Part shown: in pieces, positions 17,809 through 26,713 of the stretch
How the letters are laid out: the number at the start of each line of letters is the position of its first letter
Position numbering within the stretch: position 1 is the first letter of the stretch
DNA from: Chitinophaga skermanii
Lineage (GTDB): Bacteria; Bacteroidota; Bacteroidia; Chitinophagales; Chitinophagaceae
Length of the DNA stretch: 64,000 nt
Direction of reading: 5' to 3'
Assembly (NCBI RefSeq): GCF_003259335.1
Contig: NZ_QLLL01000011.1
Coordinates: forward strand, 62,001 to 126,000
Made by a program: the position numbers and the translations under genes
Notes under the pieces: generated by a model
Database searches by the model: none
What the model saw: only the letters and a program-made list of their open reading frames with translations
What the model was told of the DNA's origin: nothing

Positions 17809-18906
17809 TTATAAAGATTCGGCGAAATCGCGTACGATTTTCTTGTAAGCGTTCATATCGCCATTATTTTTATAAGAGCGGAACTTGAAAGTGCGTGCTA
17901 AACGGAGGGCTTCCGGTAAGTTAAAGCGGTGCTGCGGTAAACAATACGCGTAGCCTTTATCCATGAAATATTTACCCAAGTATTCTTGTTCGCTTTGCCC
18001 GGGCGTTGGCACTAAAACAGATTTTTTATCCAGCTTTGCCAAGTCCATTAAAGTGGTATACCCAGTTCTGCTAATTACCAAGTCGCTCGCCAACATCACA
18101 TCATTGAGGGATGCCGCATCGAGGTGGTTAATATGCTGAATACCGGGTGAAATTTCATGTTCGAAGGGTTCTCCTGGTTTGCCGCTGACAATCAACGCGG
18201 TAATAGGTAAATCCTTGATTTGGGCCAGCACCAACTGTTCGAAGTTTGTGCGTTGTGGTTCTGGACCAGAAATAAGTACTAATACGTCATACTTTTTCTC
18301 CACGTTTTCCTTCTCTACGAATCTACTTAGGCATCCTAAGTAAGCCGTATTTTTTGGTAGGTTCGTGGGATGCGCTAATTCCCCGGAAAGGTTATTTTCG
18401 CCTTGAAAATCAGGTACCCAGCATGCAGTGTACCGGTTGATATAACGATAGTTGATTCTTTGCAGTAAACGCTCGATAGGTCCGCCAAACGGGGTTTTTA
18501 TCAATAATTGATGGGAGATAAAAACAGTAGGAATCCCAGGATGGTATAAACCGAAACGATTATCAGAAATAACAGCGTCGATTTTATATTCTTTCACCAC
18601 CTTTTTAAGCCAGTTGTTTTCGAACGTCACCGACTTATATATTTTAGGAATTTGTTGAATGATTTTCCAACCGAAGAAGATACCTTTTTGAGCGTATTGA
18701 ATACGGTAGCCGGGGAGCGGTAGGATAGTGATGTTAGGGAACTCTTGTTGTAAGAGAGCAGCGTGTTTTCCCTCCGCCGCAATAATCACTTCACAGCCGG
18801 CGTTTAATAGTTCGTAGATGAGTGGAATGTCGCGAGTAGCGTGACCTAATCCCCAATCCAGTGGGACTATCAAAACTTTTTTTGGCGCCTGGTAAGATGT
18901 TGACAA
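17809..18906 (-). CDS. GT-B glycosyltransferase, MurG/MGT-like
   Basis: The 365-residue protein has a GT-B fold. The N-terminal half starts KKVLIVPLDWGLGHATRDIPLIYELL (~9-34), with the GxGHATR loop. The C-terminal half has the nucleotide-sugar region LISGPEPQRT and DLVISRTGYTTLMDLAKLDKKSVLVPTPGQSEQEYLG (~273-308), as in family 28 C-terminal domains. Donor and acceptor are unknown; envelope glycolipid synthesis is the likely area. The start is a TTG at 18904-18906, as no ATG is in reach. Confidence 0.85.
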   Translation of the reverse strand: MSTSYQAPKKVLIVPLDWGLGHATRDIPLIYELLNAGCEVIIAAEGKHAALLQQEFPNITILPLPGYRIQYAQKGIFFGWKIIQQIPKIYKSVTFENNWLKKVVKEYKIDAVISDNRFGLYHPGIPTVFISHQLLIKTPFGGPIERLLQRINYRYINRYTACWVPDFQGENNLSGELAHPTNLPKNTAYLGCLSRFVEKENVEKKYDVLVLISGPEPQRTNFEQLVLAQIKDLPITALIVSGKPGEPFEHEISPGIQHINHLDAASLNDVMLASDLVISRTGYTTLMDLAKLDKKSVLVPTPGQSEQEYLGKYFMDKGYAYCLPQHRFNLPEALRLARTFKFRSYKNNGDMNAYKKIVRDFAESL

Positions 18907-19022
18907 AAAAATAAATTTTATTTGCGAAAATAGCTTAATTTAGGTTTGACCATTGTTAAGAAAAGGTAAACTCTCTCAAGACTGGCTAGAAAGGATAACT
19001 TAGACGAATTATTTAAACTGAT

Positions 19023-19145
19023 ATGAAAAGAATAAAGTGGATCTTTGTATTGTTACTTTGCGGAAGCATTTTGTCTCAAGGTTGCGGTGTATTTAAAAAG
19101 AACGATTGCGGTTGCCCGACCTTCAGTAAGAAAAAGATGCATTAG
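19023..19145 (+). CDS. Small cysteine-rich lipoprotein (40 residues)
   Basis: This short frame starts ATG 19023 and ends TAG 19143-19145. It has a basic start (MKRIKW), a hydrophobic stretch and a lipobox ILSQGC, so Cys21 would be lipidated and the mature peptide only 20 residues: CGVFKKNDCGCPTFSKKKMH. The pattern CGxF(K)3-4DCGCPxF looks like a family I have a general memory of in Bacteroidota, but I cannot name it. It could still be a chance frame, although lipobox, cysteines and lysine-rich tail speak for a real gene. Confidence 0.65.
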   Translation: MKRIKWIFVLLLCGSILSQGCGVFKKNDCGCPTFSKKKMH

Positions 19146-19258
19146 AGTTGTATCTTTTGTAACAATAAAAAATTTGTGAGCCTATATCTGTAAGAACCTA
19201 TTGATGTCAACTATTCAACGACGATTACCAATTCAGAGAACTTTCAAATTTTAAGTAC

Positions 19259-19507
19259 ATGAAGCCTGTAGAAAGAGATTTATTAATCTTGCTACATGAA
19301 GATCGCTACAGTGAGCAACAAATCCAGTTCGAAGTAAAGCAGATCTCCGATATGCTTACACACGTAGAAACAATGGATTTTATTGCTACCGCCACAGAAG
19401 TGGCCGACTGTAACAAGCGCCGCGTAAGTAGTAAACGCACTTTGCTTGAAAAAGCCTTCGGTAGAAAAGCACCAAAACCATTTGAATTTATTATTCACAA
19501 AAACTAA
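19259..19507 (+). CDS. Short protein of unknown function
   Basis: The 82-residue acidic-to-basic protein (MKPVERDLLILLHEDRYSEQQ...) has no signal peptide or membrane segment and is predicted mostly helical. It is not recognised. Its place between the small lipoprotein and the ureohydrolase-like gene, with its own spacing, and ordinary codon use in the frame support a real gene. No function can be offered. Confidence 0.6.
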   Translation: MKPVERDLLILLHEDRYSEQQIQFEVKQISDMLTHVETMDFIATATEVADCNKRRVSSKRTLLEKAFGRKAPKPFEFIIHKN

Positions 19508-19602
19508 CGGTTTATAACAAACCGCCTATTGTCCCGTACACCCACTGCACAGAAATTTTTTGTCAACTCTCTTAGTACTATCCAATTATTAAATTCTTGT
19601 TG

Positions 19603-19610
19603 TAGGTTTG
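19603..19610 (+). promoter_or_regulatory. -7 promoter box (TAGGTTTG)
   Basis: An exact TAnnTTTG match, 25 bases before the ureohydrolase-like start codon. Confidence 0.55.
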
Positions 19611-19635
19611 CTATAGAACAAACCTAGATTGTGAT

Positions 19636-20772
19636 ATGCTTGATCATTCGCAACTGCAAGACTATGTTGCCCCTATTTCAAAGTGGGAACTAAACCACGA
19701 TACCGAATACAGCGACCTACAAATTGGTGCCACCATTGATGCCTATGAAGAAGGCGCGTGGCCTGATATTTCATCTGCCGATATCATTCTATTAGGAGCA
19801 GGAGAAGAACGAGGCAGTTTGCGGAATAGTACTAACAATGCCCCCGACGCTATCCGCGCAGCATTCTACAAATTATACCACTGGCATAGCGATGTGAAAC
19901 TCGCCGACTTGGGTAATTTACTGACAGGTAAAACCCTAGGCGATGCCTACGCGGCCTTTACTGCTGTTGTTACAGAAATGATTGACGCAGGAAAGATTGT
20001 TATTATACTAGGTGGTTCGCACGACCTCACGTACGCTCAATACAAAGCTTACGCTTCCAAACAATATATCATCGAAGTAACAGTAGCCGATGCATTGATT
20101 GATTTGCATGAAGGTTCACCCAATCGTTCGCAGAACTTCTTGATGGACTTATTCACAGAGCAACCTAATTACATCAGGCACTACAATCATGTTGGCTTCC
20201 AAAGCTACTTCGTGCAGCCTCGCATGTTGGAAACCCTCGATAAACTCCGCTTCGATTGCTACCGCTTAGGACGCATCCGTGAAAACTTAGACGATATAGA
20301 ACCCGTACTGCGTAATACCGATATGTTTAGCTTCGATATTAGCGCCATTAGGCATGCCGATGCGCCAGCTAATACATTATCGCCGAATGGGTTTACAGGT
20401 GAAGAAGCGTGCGTTATTAGTCGTTATGCGGGCATGAGTGCACAGATGAGTACTTTCGGTGTATATGGTTATCAACACGAGAAGGATAAAGATGGCTTAA
20501 CAGCCATGCAAATAGCGCAGATGATGTGGTACTTTATGGATGGCCGATCGGTTCGAAATAAGGAAGCGATGTTACATGAAAGAGAATCTTTCCTAGAATT
20601 CCATATCGCGTTCTCCGATATTCATGCTACTTTTTTAAAGAGCAAAAAAACAGGTCGTTGGTGGATGCAATTACCCGATAACACCTATATCCCGTGCGCT
20701 TACAGCGATTACCTATTAGCAAGCAATAACGAAATCCCGGAACGTTGGCTTCGTTCGCAAGAGCGTTCATAA
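19636..20772 (+). CDS. Arginase/formimidoylglutamase-like ureohydrolase with altered metal site
   Basis: The 378-residue cytosolic protein has the ureohydrolase fold: ILLGAGEERGSLRNSTNNAPDAIR (~51-74), GGSHDLTYAQ (motif GGDHS), ALIDLHEGSPNRSQ (motif DAHxD) and SFDISAIRHADAP (motif SxDxDxxDP). Two of the six usual manganese ligands appear changed: the second Asp of DAHxD is Gly and the second Asp of SFDxD is Ser. It may bind one metal, have another substrate or have lost hydrolase activity. The Bacteroidota formimidoylglutamase-type group often shows SFDIS, so this could be a group feature rather than decay. It has its own promoter box. Confidence 0.82.
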   Translation: MLDHSQLQDYVAPISKWELNHDTEYSDLQIGATIDAYEEGAWPDISSADIILLGAGEERGSLRNSTNNAPDAIRAAFYKLYHWHSDVKLADLGNLLTGKTLGDAYAAFTAVVTEMIDAGKIVIILGGSHDLTYAQYKAYASKQYIIEVTVADALIDLHEGSPNRSQNFLMDLFTEQPNYIRHYNHVGFQSYFVQPRMLETLDKLRFDCYRLGRIRENLDDIEPVLRNTDMFSFDISAIRHADAPANTLSPNGFTGEEACVISRYAGMSAQMSTFGVYGYQHEKDKDGLTAMQIAQMMWYFMDGRSVRNKEAMLHERESFLEFHIAFSDIHATFLKSKKTGRWWMQLPDNTYIPCAYSDYLLASNNEIPERWLRSQERS

Positions 20773-20830
20773 CATTTGCAATTGTACAACGCGAGCCATA
20801 GTTTTATAGTGGAACTAAATCGGAAAAATT

Positions 20831-21721
20831 ATGTCGCAACGCAAGGAACGAATTGCACGGATTAATCTTATACAAAATACACAAGATGCGCTACTCATAG
20901 CCAGCGGCGTGCTGCTGGCGGCTATTGGTTTAAAAGGGTTTTTATTACCGAATGGCTTTTTGGATGGTGGCGTAACGGGGATTTCTTTGTTAGTCAATAG
21001 GCTAACTGGTTGGTCGATCTCTGTATTGATTGTTGTAATCAACATCCCGTTCATCTTACTCGCTTATAAACAACTCTCGAAAGCCTTCACGATAAAAACC
21101 ATTATCGCCATCTCTGCATTGGCTACCAGCTTGGTGTTCATCAAAGTACCTATCATTACCCACGATAAATTACTCATCGCGCTATTCGGCGGTTTCTTCT
21201 TAGGTGCCGGTATTGGAATGAGTGTGCGTGGTGGTGCCGTACTCGATGGAACAGAAGTATTAGCGTTGTATGTAAATAGAAAAACAGTGTTGAGTGTAGG
21301 GGAGGTAATTATGTATTTCAACGTGGTATTATTTGGCGTTGCCGCTTTATTGATTAACGTAGAAACAGCGCTATACGCCATGTTAACGTACATGGCCGCT
21401 TCAAAAACGATCGACTTTGTTATCCAAGGTTTCGAAGAGTACATTGCCCTTACGGTTATATCCAATCAAAGCGAACTAATCCGGAAAACACTTACGCTGA
21501 AACTTAAAAAAGGGGTAACTGTTTTTAAAGGAAAAAGCGGCTATGGCAAAAGAGGAGAAACCGATAATGAAATAGATATCGTATACACCGTAGTAACCCG
21601 CTTAGAGGTGCATAAAATTATTGATGAAATAGAGAAGATAGACGAGAAGGCATTTATTGTGCAACATAATATTAACGATACGAAAGGCGGTATGATTAAG
21701 CGCCGCGCTACACATCATTAA
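20831..21721 (+). CDS. YitT family membrane protein (DUF161 + DUF2179)
   Basis: The 296-residue inner-membrane protein has about five to six transmembrane segments in residues ~15-200, with the repeated DUF161 pattern (LIASGVLLAAIGLKGFLLPNGFLDGGVTGISLLV and, later, FFLGAGIGMSVRGGAVLDGTEVLAL). The cytosolic C-terminal DUF2179 domain (~210-290) contains KGKSGYGKRGETDNEIDIVYTVV. The function of the family is not established. It is likely a single gene ending in a strong terminator. Confidence 0.9.
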   Translation: MSQRKERIARINLIQNTQDALLIASGVLLAAIGLKGFLLPNGFLDGGVTGISLLVNRLTGWSISVLIVVINIPFILLAYKQLSKAFTIKTIIAISALATSLVFIKVPIITHDKLLIALFGGFFLGAGIGMSVRGGAVLDGTEVLALYVNRKTVLSVGEVIMYFNVVLFGVAALLINVETALYAMLTYMAASKTIDFVIQGFEEYIALTVISNQSELIRKTLTLKLKKGVTVFKGKSGYGKRGETDNEIDIVYTVVTRLEVHKIIDEIEKIDEKAFIVQHNINDTKGGMIKRRATHH

Positions 21722-21726
21722 AAACC

Positions 21727-21757
21727 AAAGGCGCTATCATTCGATAGCGCCTTTTTT
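21727..21757. terminator. Bidirectional terminator
   Basis: A perfect 12-bp stem, AAAGGCGCTATC / GATAGCGCCTTT (21727-21738, 21743-21754), with a 4-base loop and T-run. Confidence 0.92.
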
Positions 21758-21773
21758 ATACACAATAAGTTAA

Positions 21774-22892
21774 TTACTTCGAGTTTTTAGATGCTGTTAA
21801 CGCGTATACCGCGAAGGATGCTAACCAGTGGTCGCCTGCGTAGTTACCACTCACTACATTCGGGAAAGCTGCTTCTAAATGCTTTACTGCCAATGCTCGT
21901 ATCGCCGGAGCTTGTGCGCCCGTATGTTCTGCAATATTAAATAAACACCAAGCACGGCTCAGGTTCAATCCATCCAAATGCACCAATTTGCCATCGGTGC
22001 GGTCGCGTACTTCTGCTATTTCAAAGATGGTGATGTTTTGTTGGAACAAGCCAGGTAAGAATTTCTTCAACCATACTTTATAATCAGCCGCTGGAAGAAT
22101 ACGCCACATAAGGTCAGCTTCTTCTAAACTTGGAGATAAGAAATCGTAACCACCAGGTTCGTAGGTAACAGGAGCATTTACATCTTTTGCATAAAAGCGC
22201 ATGGCGGCTGCTTTAATAGCGTTGGATAAAGGTTCGTCGTATGCTTCCTGCGCATAATCCCAAGCCAGCGATAAGCCAAAGGCTAAGTTTGTGTGCTCGC
22301 CCACACGGATAGGGTACGCTAAGTTCTTTAAGAATGCTATGTAAGAAGTAGAGAAGAGGTTGGCCAACGGTTGTACGTTATCGGCTAATTCCTCGCCCAA
22401 TGGGTCTTCCCAAGTGCGTAATTCTGTTTCTAATTGTAACAACCAACTCCATCCGTAAATACGCTCGAAACCACGGTTCTCGCGGTTATGGAAGATTTGA
22501 ATTTCTTTGCGAATATTCGCTGCTGTGAGGTTTTCTGCTAGCTTCTGGCGAATCAATTTGGCTTGTGGCAAGTTGGGGAAGGTTTTTAAAAGCTTTACCA
22601 ACATCCAATGACCATGTACACTACTATGCCAATCGAAGCAACCATAAAACGCCGGATGGTAATTGCTGGGTGCTACCAACAAAGAACTATCCGAGTAAAC
22701 AATGCCTGTTTTATATGGGTAAGGCTGTTGCATACATTTCAACGGGAGCGTAGATAAATGTGCTGCTCCTTCCGTGGTAAGCGTTAAGCCGCCATTCTTA
22801 GCTTCGTACATCGGCTTTTGTGCCATGGCAGTATGAGAAGCCATCAACATGGCTACACCTATGGTATATCTAAATAAGCTGTTCCTTTTCAT
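21774..22892 (-). CDS. Secreted DUF2891 protein
   Basis: The 372-residue protein has a signal peptide (MKRNSLFRYTIGVAMLMASHTAMAQ). The mature part matches DUF2891: HPAFYGCFDWHSSVHGHWMLVKLL (~85-108), NRGFERIYGWSWLLQL, VGEHTNLAFGLSLAWDYA and EEADLMWRILP. It resembles an alpha/alpha-barrel enzyme. The conserved His/Trp/Asp residues suggest catalysis, but no reaction is known to me. I moved the start to the ATG at 22892, where the signal peptide begins; the longer frame overlaps the next gene. It begins 13 bp after the stop of the FAD reductase gene and is probably in its operon. Confidence 0.85.
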   Translation of the reverse strand: MKRNSLFRYTIGVAMLMASHTAMAQKPMYEAKNGGLTLTTEGAAHLSTLPLKCMQQPYPYKTGIVYSDSSLLVAPSNYHPAFYGCFDWHSSVHGHWMLVKLLKTFPNLPQAKLIRQKLAENLTAANIRKEIQIFHNRENRGFERIYGWSWLLQLETELRTWEDPLGEELADNVQPLANLFSTSYIAFLKNLAYPIRVGEHTNLAFGLSLAWDYAQEAYDEPLSNAIKAAAMRFYAKDVNAPVTYEPGGYDFLSPSLEEADLMWRILPAADYKVWLKKFLPGLFQQNITIFEIAEVRDRTDGKLVHLDGLNLSRAWCLFNIAEHTGAQAPAIRALAVKHLEAAFPNVVSGNYAGDHWLASFAVYALTASKNSK

Positions 22893-22905
22893 AGGGAAAT
22901 ATAGA

Positions 22906-24150
22906 TCAAGGTTTATTGAAGAGTAATTTAAAGTAGAATGATGGTTTTGCAAGTTTTTTCCTGATGTCAATATCATAAAACATACAAGTAATTAGCTCGT
23001 TGACTTGCTTATTATTGGCGCCTAACTTCATTAACCAGTTTAATAAGCGGGGATATTTAACGAGTTGCTGTAAGCGGTGACTAAGTTTTAACTCCGTACC
23101 AAGACTTTTATACAACCGTTGGTCGTACTCCACTAAGCAATTACGCGAATAATCGTTCCGAGAAATCGCCTCTTTCGCTTGCATGGCGGCTAATCGCCCA
23201 GAGTATATCCCATTGCCGATACCTTCTCCAGAGAAAGGATCAATTAAAAACCCCGCATCGCCTATCAACATATAACGATCTCCCGAAAGCGATCGTATTT
23301 TGCTGCCGAAGGGCAAGCCATAACCATCGATGGTACTTTTAACAACTGCATTCTTAAACCGTTTCTGTAGAACTGGATCGTGTTGAATAGTGTCTTGTAA
23401 TAACTTTTTTAAGTTGATGCGCTTCTTTGTAACGGCTTGCGTTAGCATACCAACACCCACATTAGCTTCGCCGTTGGGCAGTGGAAAAATCCACAAATAG
23501 CCGGGCAATACAGAATATAAGAAGTGGAGTTCTATGGCCCCATCTGTTTTCAAATCTTCGATACCGTCGTAATATACACGGAGACCGGCAGCATTGTGTT
23601 TCGGTTCCATTTTGAAACCGGCTACTTCTTTTGAAAATTGGCTATGTGCACCGTTAGCAACAATAACGAGATCGGCGAGGATTGTAATATCCCGGGCTTT
23701 ATCCCGTAACTCGTAGCCTTCCGGGGTAAGGGTATATGCAGAAATATTCACGCCCTCATGTAGTGTTACATTGGCACTATGCTTCAGTTCCTCTACCAAA
23801 AAGTTGTCAAAATCTACACGCTTACAAACAAAGCTGGGTGCTAGCTTTTCATTATTGCGAACCAATGGCGCATATGCCATGTTCATATCTACCCTCGATG
23901 GTGCAATAAAACTCACACTCCAGCTTTCACGTACAAACGATTGTTGACGAAATCGTTCAACAATAGCGGCATCAATACGCTCTAAGCCAGTAATGGCTTT
24001 ACCACTTAGCCCATCGCCACATACTTTATCGCGTGGAAAAACGGCTTTATCTACAATTGTAGAAGGTATACCCAATCGATCTAATTGTAGCGCTGCGGCG
24101 GCCCCAGCTGGACCGGCACCAATAATGCATATTTGTGTTCGTATGAACAT
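22906..24150 (-). CDS. Geranylgeranyl reductase-type FAD oxidoreductase, copy 2
   Basis: This 414-residue flavoprotein starts with a dinucleotide-binding site (CIIGAGPAGAAAALQLDRLG) followed by DKAVFPRDKVCGDGLSGKAI. The second FAD motif is GDRYMLIGDAGFLIDPFSGEGIGNGI (~285-310). Such enzymes reduce isoprenoid double bonds or act as hydroxylases or halogenase-like flavoproteins. It is closely related to the gene 29 bp upstream (24180-25427) over its whole length, so the pair arose by tandem duplication. Key FAD motifs are intact in both. The substrate is unknown; menaquinone or lipid side chains are candidates. Confidence 0.85.
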   Translation of the reverse strand: MFIRTQICIIGAGPAGAAAALQLDRLGIPSTIVDKAVFPRDKVCGDGLSGKAITGLERIDAAIVERFRQQSFVRESWSVSFIAPSRVDMNMAYAPLVRNNEKLAPSFVCKRVDFDNFLVEELKHSANVTLHEGVNISAYTLTPEGYELRDKARDITILADLVIVANGAHSQFSKEVAGFKMEPKHNAAGLRVYYDGIEDLKTDGAIELHFLYSVLPGYLWIFPLPNGEANVGVGMLTQAVTKKRINLKKLLQDTIQHDPVLQKRFKNAVVKSTIDGYGLPFGSKIRSLSGDRYMLIGDAGFLIDPFSGEGIGNGIYSGRLAAMQAKEAISRNDYSRNCLVEYDQRLYKSLGTELKLSHRLQQLVKYPRLLNWLMKLGANNKQVNELITCMFYDIDIRKKLAKPSFYFKLLFNKP

Positions 24151-24179
24151 AGTGGTTGGCTGGCTTTTCTATATCAAGA

Positions 24180-25427
24180 TTATCTATTCAGTAGTAACTT
24201 AAAGTAAAACGAAGGCTGCGTGAGTTTTTTCCGCACATCAATCTCGTAAAACATGCATGAAATCAACGATTTCAATTGCTTGTTCCTTGTACCCAATTTC
24301 ATTAGGAAGTTGAAGAGGCGAGGGTATTTTACTAATTGCTGTAAACGATGGCTGAGTTTGAGTTCCGAACCCAAAACTCTATATACCCGCTCATCATACG
24401 TGGCTAAAAACGCGGCACTGAAATTCTTTTGTTCTAAGGCTTCTTTAGCTTTCTCGGCGGCGAAACGGCCAGTGTATAAAGCATTCCCAATACCTTCACC
24501 CGTAAATGGATCGATCAAATAGGCTGCATCGCCCACCAACATATATCGCTCACCGGAAATTACACGTTGCTTGCTACCTAATGGAAGGCCATAGCCTTCA
24601 ATAGTACTCGTTAATTCCGCATTTTTAAAGCGTTCTTTAAACACGGGATCTTGTGCAATGGTATCTTGTAATAACTTCTTCAAGTTCACCTTCTCTTTCC
24701 GCACATGGTCCGATAACATATCTAATCCAACGTTCGCTTCGCCATTGGGTAAAGGGAAAATCCAAAGATAGCCGGGTAGTAAACTTTGTAAGAAATGAAG
24801 TTCAATAAAGCTATCTTCATTACAACCAGTTACATTTTTATAGTACGCACGGATGCCCGCCGCGTAATGCTTCGGTTCCATATGGATGTTGGCTACGTTT
24901 TTTGTAAACGTACTATGCGCACCGTTGGCTACAATCAGTAAATCGGCATGAATTTCATACGCACCTTTGTTATCCTTCAACACATAACCATTCCCCGTTT
25001 TCTCGTACGATTCAATGGTTACTCCCTCCATTAAGTGAGTGTGTGTATTACGTTTCAGTTCTTCTACTAAGAAATTATCAAAATCTATTCGCTTACATAC
25101 GAAGCCCATGGGTAGGTCTTCCGCTTTGTTATATTCCGGTTTGTAAGGAACATCCATTCCGTGCCTGCCGGGTGAAACAAAGGTTACTCCCCAGCTTTCC
25201 TGCTTGAAAGTGGTGGCCCTGAAGCGTTCGCCGATGGCGGGGTCGATACGGTCGAGGCAGGTAATTACCTTACCGCTTAGTCCATCACCACACACCTTGT
25301 CGCGCGGGAAAACGGCTTTATCCACAATAATATGGTCAATACCTAAACGGTCTAATTGTAAGGCAGCTGCGGCCCCACCAGGACCAGCCCCGATAATACA
25401 AACGGGCGTACGTAATTGGTTTTGCAT
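24180..25427 (-). CDS. Geranylgeranyl reductase-type FAD oxidoreductase, copy 1
   Basis: The 415-residue paralogue of the downstream gene has the same order of motifs: CIIGAGPGGAAAALQLDRLG (~10-29), VFPRDKVCGDGLSGK, FVCKRIDFDNFLVEELKRN and GERYMLVGDAAYLIDPFTGEGIGNAL. The C-terminal part (LGSELKLSHRLQQLVKYPRL) is almost identical between the copies, while the region ~75-100 that may face the substrate differs (GRHGMDVPYKPEYNKAEDLP against SRVDMNMAYAPLVRNNEKLA). It heads an operon with copy 2 and probably the DUF2891 gene. Confidence 0.87.
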   Translation of the reverse strand: MQNQLRTPVCIIGAGPGGAAAALQLDRLGIDHIIVDKAVFPRDKVCGDGLSGKVITCLDRIDPAIGERFRATTFKQESWGVTFVSPGRHGMDVPYKPEYNKAEDLPMGFVCKRIDFDNFLVEELKRNTHTHLMEGVTIESYEKTGNGYVLKDNKGAYEIHADLLIVANGAHSTFTKNVANIHMEPKHYAAGIRAYYKNVTGCNEDSFIELHFLQSLLPGYLWIFPLPNGEANVGLDMLSDHVRKEKVNLKKLLQDTIAQDPVFKERFKNAELTSTIEGYGLPLGSKQRVISGERYMLVGDAAYLIDPFTGEGIGNALYTGRFAAEKAKEALEQKNFSAAFLATYDERVYRVLGSELKLSHRLQQLVKYPRLFNFLMKLGTRNKQLKSLISCMFYEIDVRKKLTQPSFYFKLLLNR

Positions 25428-25521
25428 AGATTGATTTCCTATTTACTGAACTAATTCCGGGTGAACGAAAGTAATAAAATTAGCCGTGAAGGCTTGGTTT
25501 TATTGTCAAACGAATTGGCAT

Positions 25522-25529
25522 TATCTTTA
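25522..25529 (+). promoter_or_regulatory. -7-like box (TATCTTTA) of ybaB
   Basis: It fits TAnnTTTR and lies 16 bases before the ybaB ATG at 25546. Confidence 0.45.
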
Positions 25530-25545
25530 CAAAAAATCAACGTAT

Positions 25546-25860
25546 ATGTTTGGCGATTTAATGGGAAAGCTGCAAGGCGCGCAGCAAAAAATGCAAGAAG
25601 CAAAGGAACGTTTAGCACACATTACGGTAGAAGCTGAAGCGGGTGAAGGCTTGGTGAAAGTGGTAGTAACGGGTAGCCGTGAAGTGAAAAGTATTGAGAT
25701 CGATCCTTCCTTATGTAGCGCTGATCGTAAAGAAGAGCTAGAAGATTTAACGATAACTGCATTGAACCGTGCCTTGAAAAATGCCGAGAACACTTGGGAA
25801 ACCGAGATGAAAGGTGTTGCAGGTGGCATGTTCGGCGGTATGGGTATCCCGGGCCTCTAA
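25546..25860 (+). CDS. ybaB: YbaB/EbfC nucleoid-associated protein
   Basis: The 104-residue protein binds DNA as a dimer in this family. It starts MFGDLMGKLQGAQQKMQEAKERLAHI, continues with VVVTGSREVKSIEIDP and ends in a glycine/methionine-rich tail (GGMFGGMGIPGL), all typical. The start at 25546 matches the family; a longer frame upstream runs through the promoter box. The usual partners dnaX and recR are not next to it here. Confidence 0.93.
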   Translation: MFGDLMGKLQGAQQKMQEAKERLAHITVEAEAGEGLVKVVVTGSREVKSIEIDPSLCSADRKEELEDLTITALNRALKNAENTWETEMKGVAGGMFGGMGIPGL

Positions 25861-25957
25861 TGCCCCATAACTTATTCTACAAGGCACAGCATGCAATGTT
25901 GTGCCTTTTTTATGCCCCGGCGTGAACAAACAAAACAACGCGTTTGTTCCTACAGGC

Positions 25958-26629
25958 ATGAGAGTAACCATGTTGAAAATCCCCGCTACGCTTATATGTA
26001 CATGCCTATTGTGGTTCGCCTGTAAAAAAGAAAAAAGCATCGAAGGCTCCGCGAAAGTCGACCTCGGCAATTGTAATTACAGGCTCTATGGCAAAGGTTC
26101 TTCCAGTACCCTCGAAACTATCTTAAACACCGGCGAAGTATTCACCGAAACTGCTACAGTAGATAAAGATACCAGCATCAACAATACCCGTTTTACGCGT
26201 ATCCTCGTTCAATCGTCTGTAGGTATTGATACCGTGTACGAACATTGCAATAACGGCGCCTACTTCAGGTTGGGTAAAGGTAATAGGAGGGGGATAGGGG
26301 TAGATGATTACTTTGTGTTGAATTATTTGTACGTCGACCAGCTAGTAGGTACAGCATGGAACGATACCATAAGAGCGGCCACCGTGTTCGGCAACGCAGA
26401 AGCCGTGCTCTACTACAAGATTGAACAAACCGGGATGCAAAAGGTCGTACACCTCGATACTTTCCAAAACGTAATACAAATACGAACCGATTACAAGTTT
26501 ACAGTAACCGGCTTCCCAGAACAATCCGGCTATTTTAGTACCAGCTACTACGCTCCATTAGTAGGCGAAATAGAAACCGATAGGGAAACAGATACCACGC
26601 GGATCAAAAGCTATCATATAAACGACTGA
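25958..26629 (+). CDS. Lipoprotein of unknown function, first of a related pair
   Basis: The ~223-residue protein has a lipoprotein signal ending in LLWFAC, with a lipidated cysteine followed by KKEKS. The mature part is mainly beta-strand-like with many short Thr/Asp-rich turns (DTSINNTRF, DTVYEHCNN). It ends in TDTTRIKSYHIND. The next gene ends with nearly the same tail (TDTTRLKSYFIP), so the two are related by duplication. The start may be the ATG at 25958 or the one at 25970; both keep the signal. No function is recognised. Confidence 0.72.
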   Translation: MRVTMLKIPATLICTCLLWFACKKEKSIEGSAKVDLGNCNYRLYGKGSSSTLETILNTGEVFTETATVDKDTSINNTRFTRILVQSSVGIDTVYEHCNNGAYFRLGKGNRRGIGVDDYFVLNYLYVDQLVGTAWNDTIRAATVFGNAEAVLYYKIEQTGMQKVVHLDTFQNVIQIRTDYKFTVTGFPEQSGYFSTSYYAPLVGEIETDRETDTTRIKSYHIND

Positions 26630-26686
26630 TAATAAACAGGTTTATAGCTAGACAAAAAAACATCTATTATAAAAAATATAAATGTG

Positions 26687-26694
26687 TACTTTTG
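26687..26694 (+). promoter_or_regulatory. -7 promoter box (TACTTTTG)
   Basis: An exact TAnnTTTG match, 19 bases before the ATG of the second lipoprotein gene. Confidence 0.55.
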
Positions 26695-26713
26695 TTAGCA
26701 AAACCTATCCTTT

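Noticed and set aside
19204-19254. Frame of about 16 codons before the 82-residue gene, as a leader peptide
   Set aside because: No attenuator structure or codon run supports a leader peptide.
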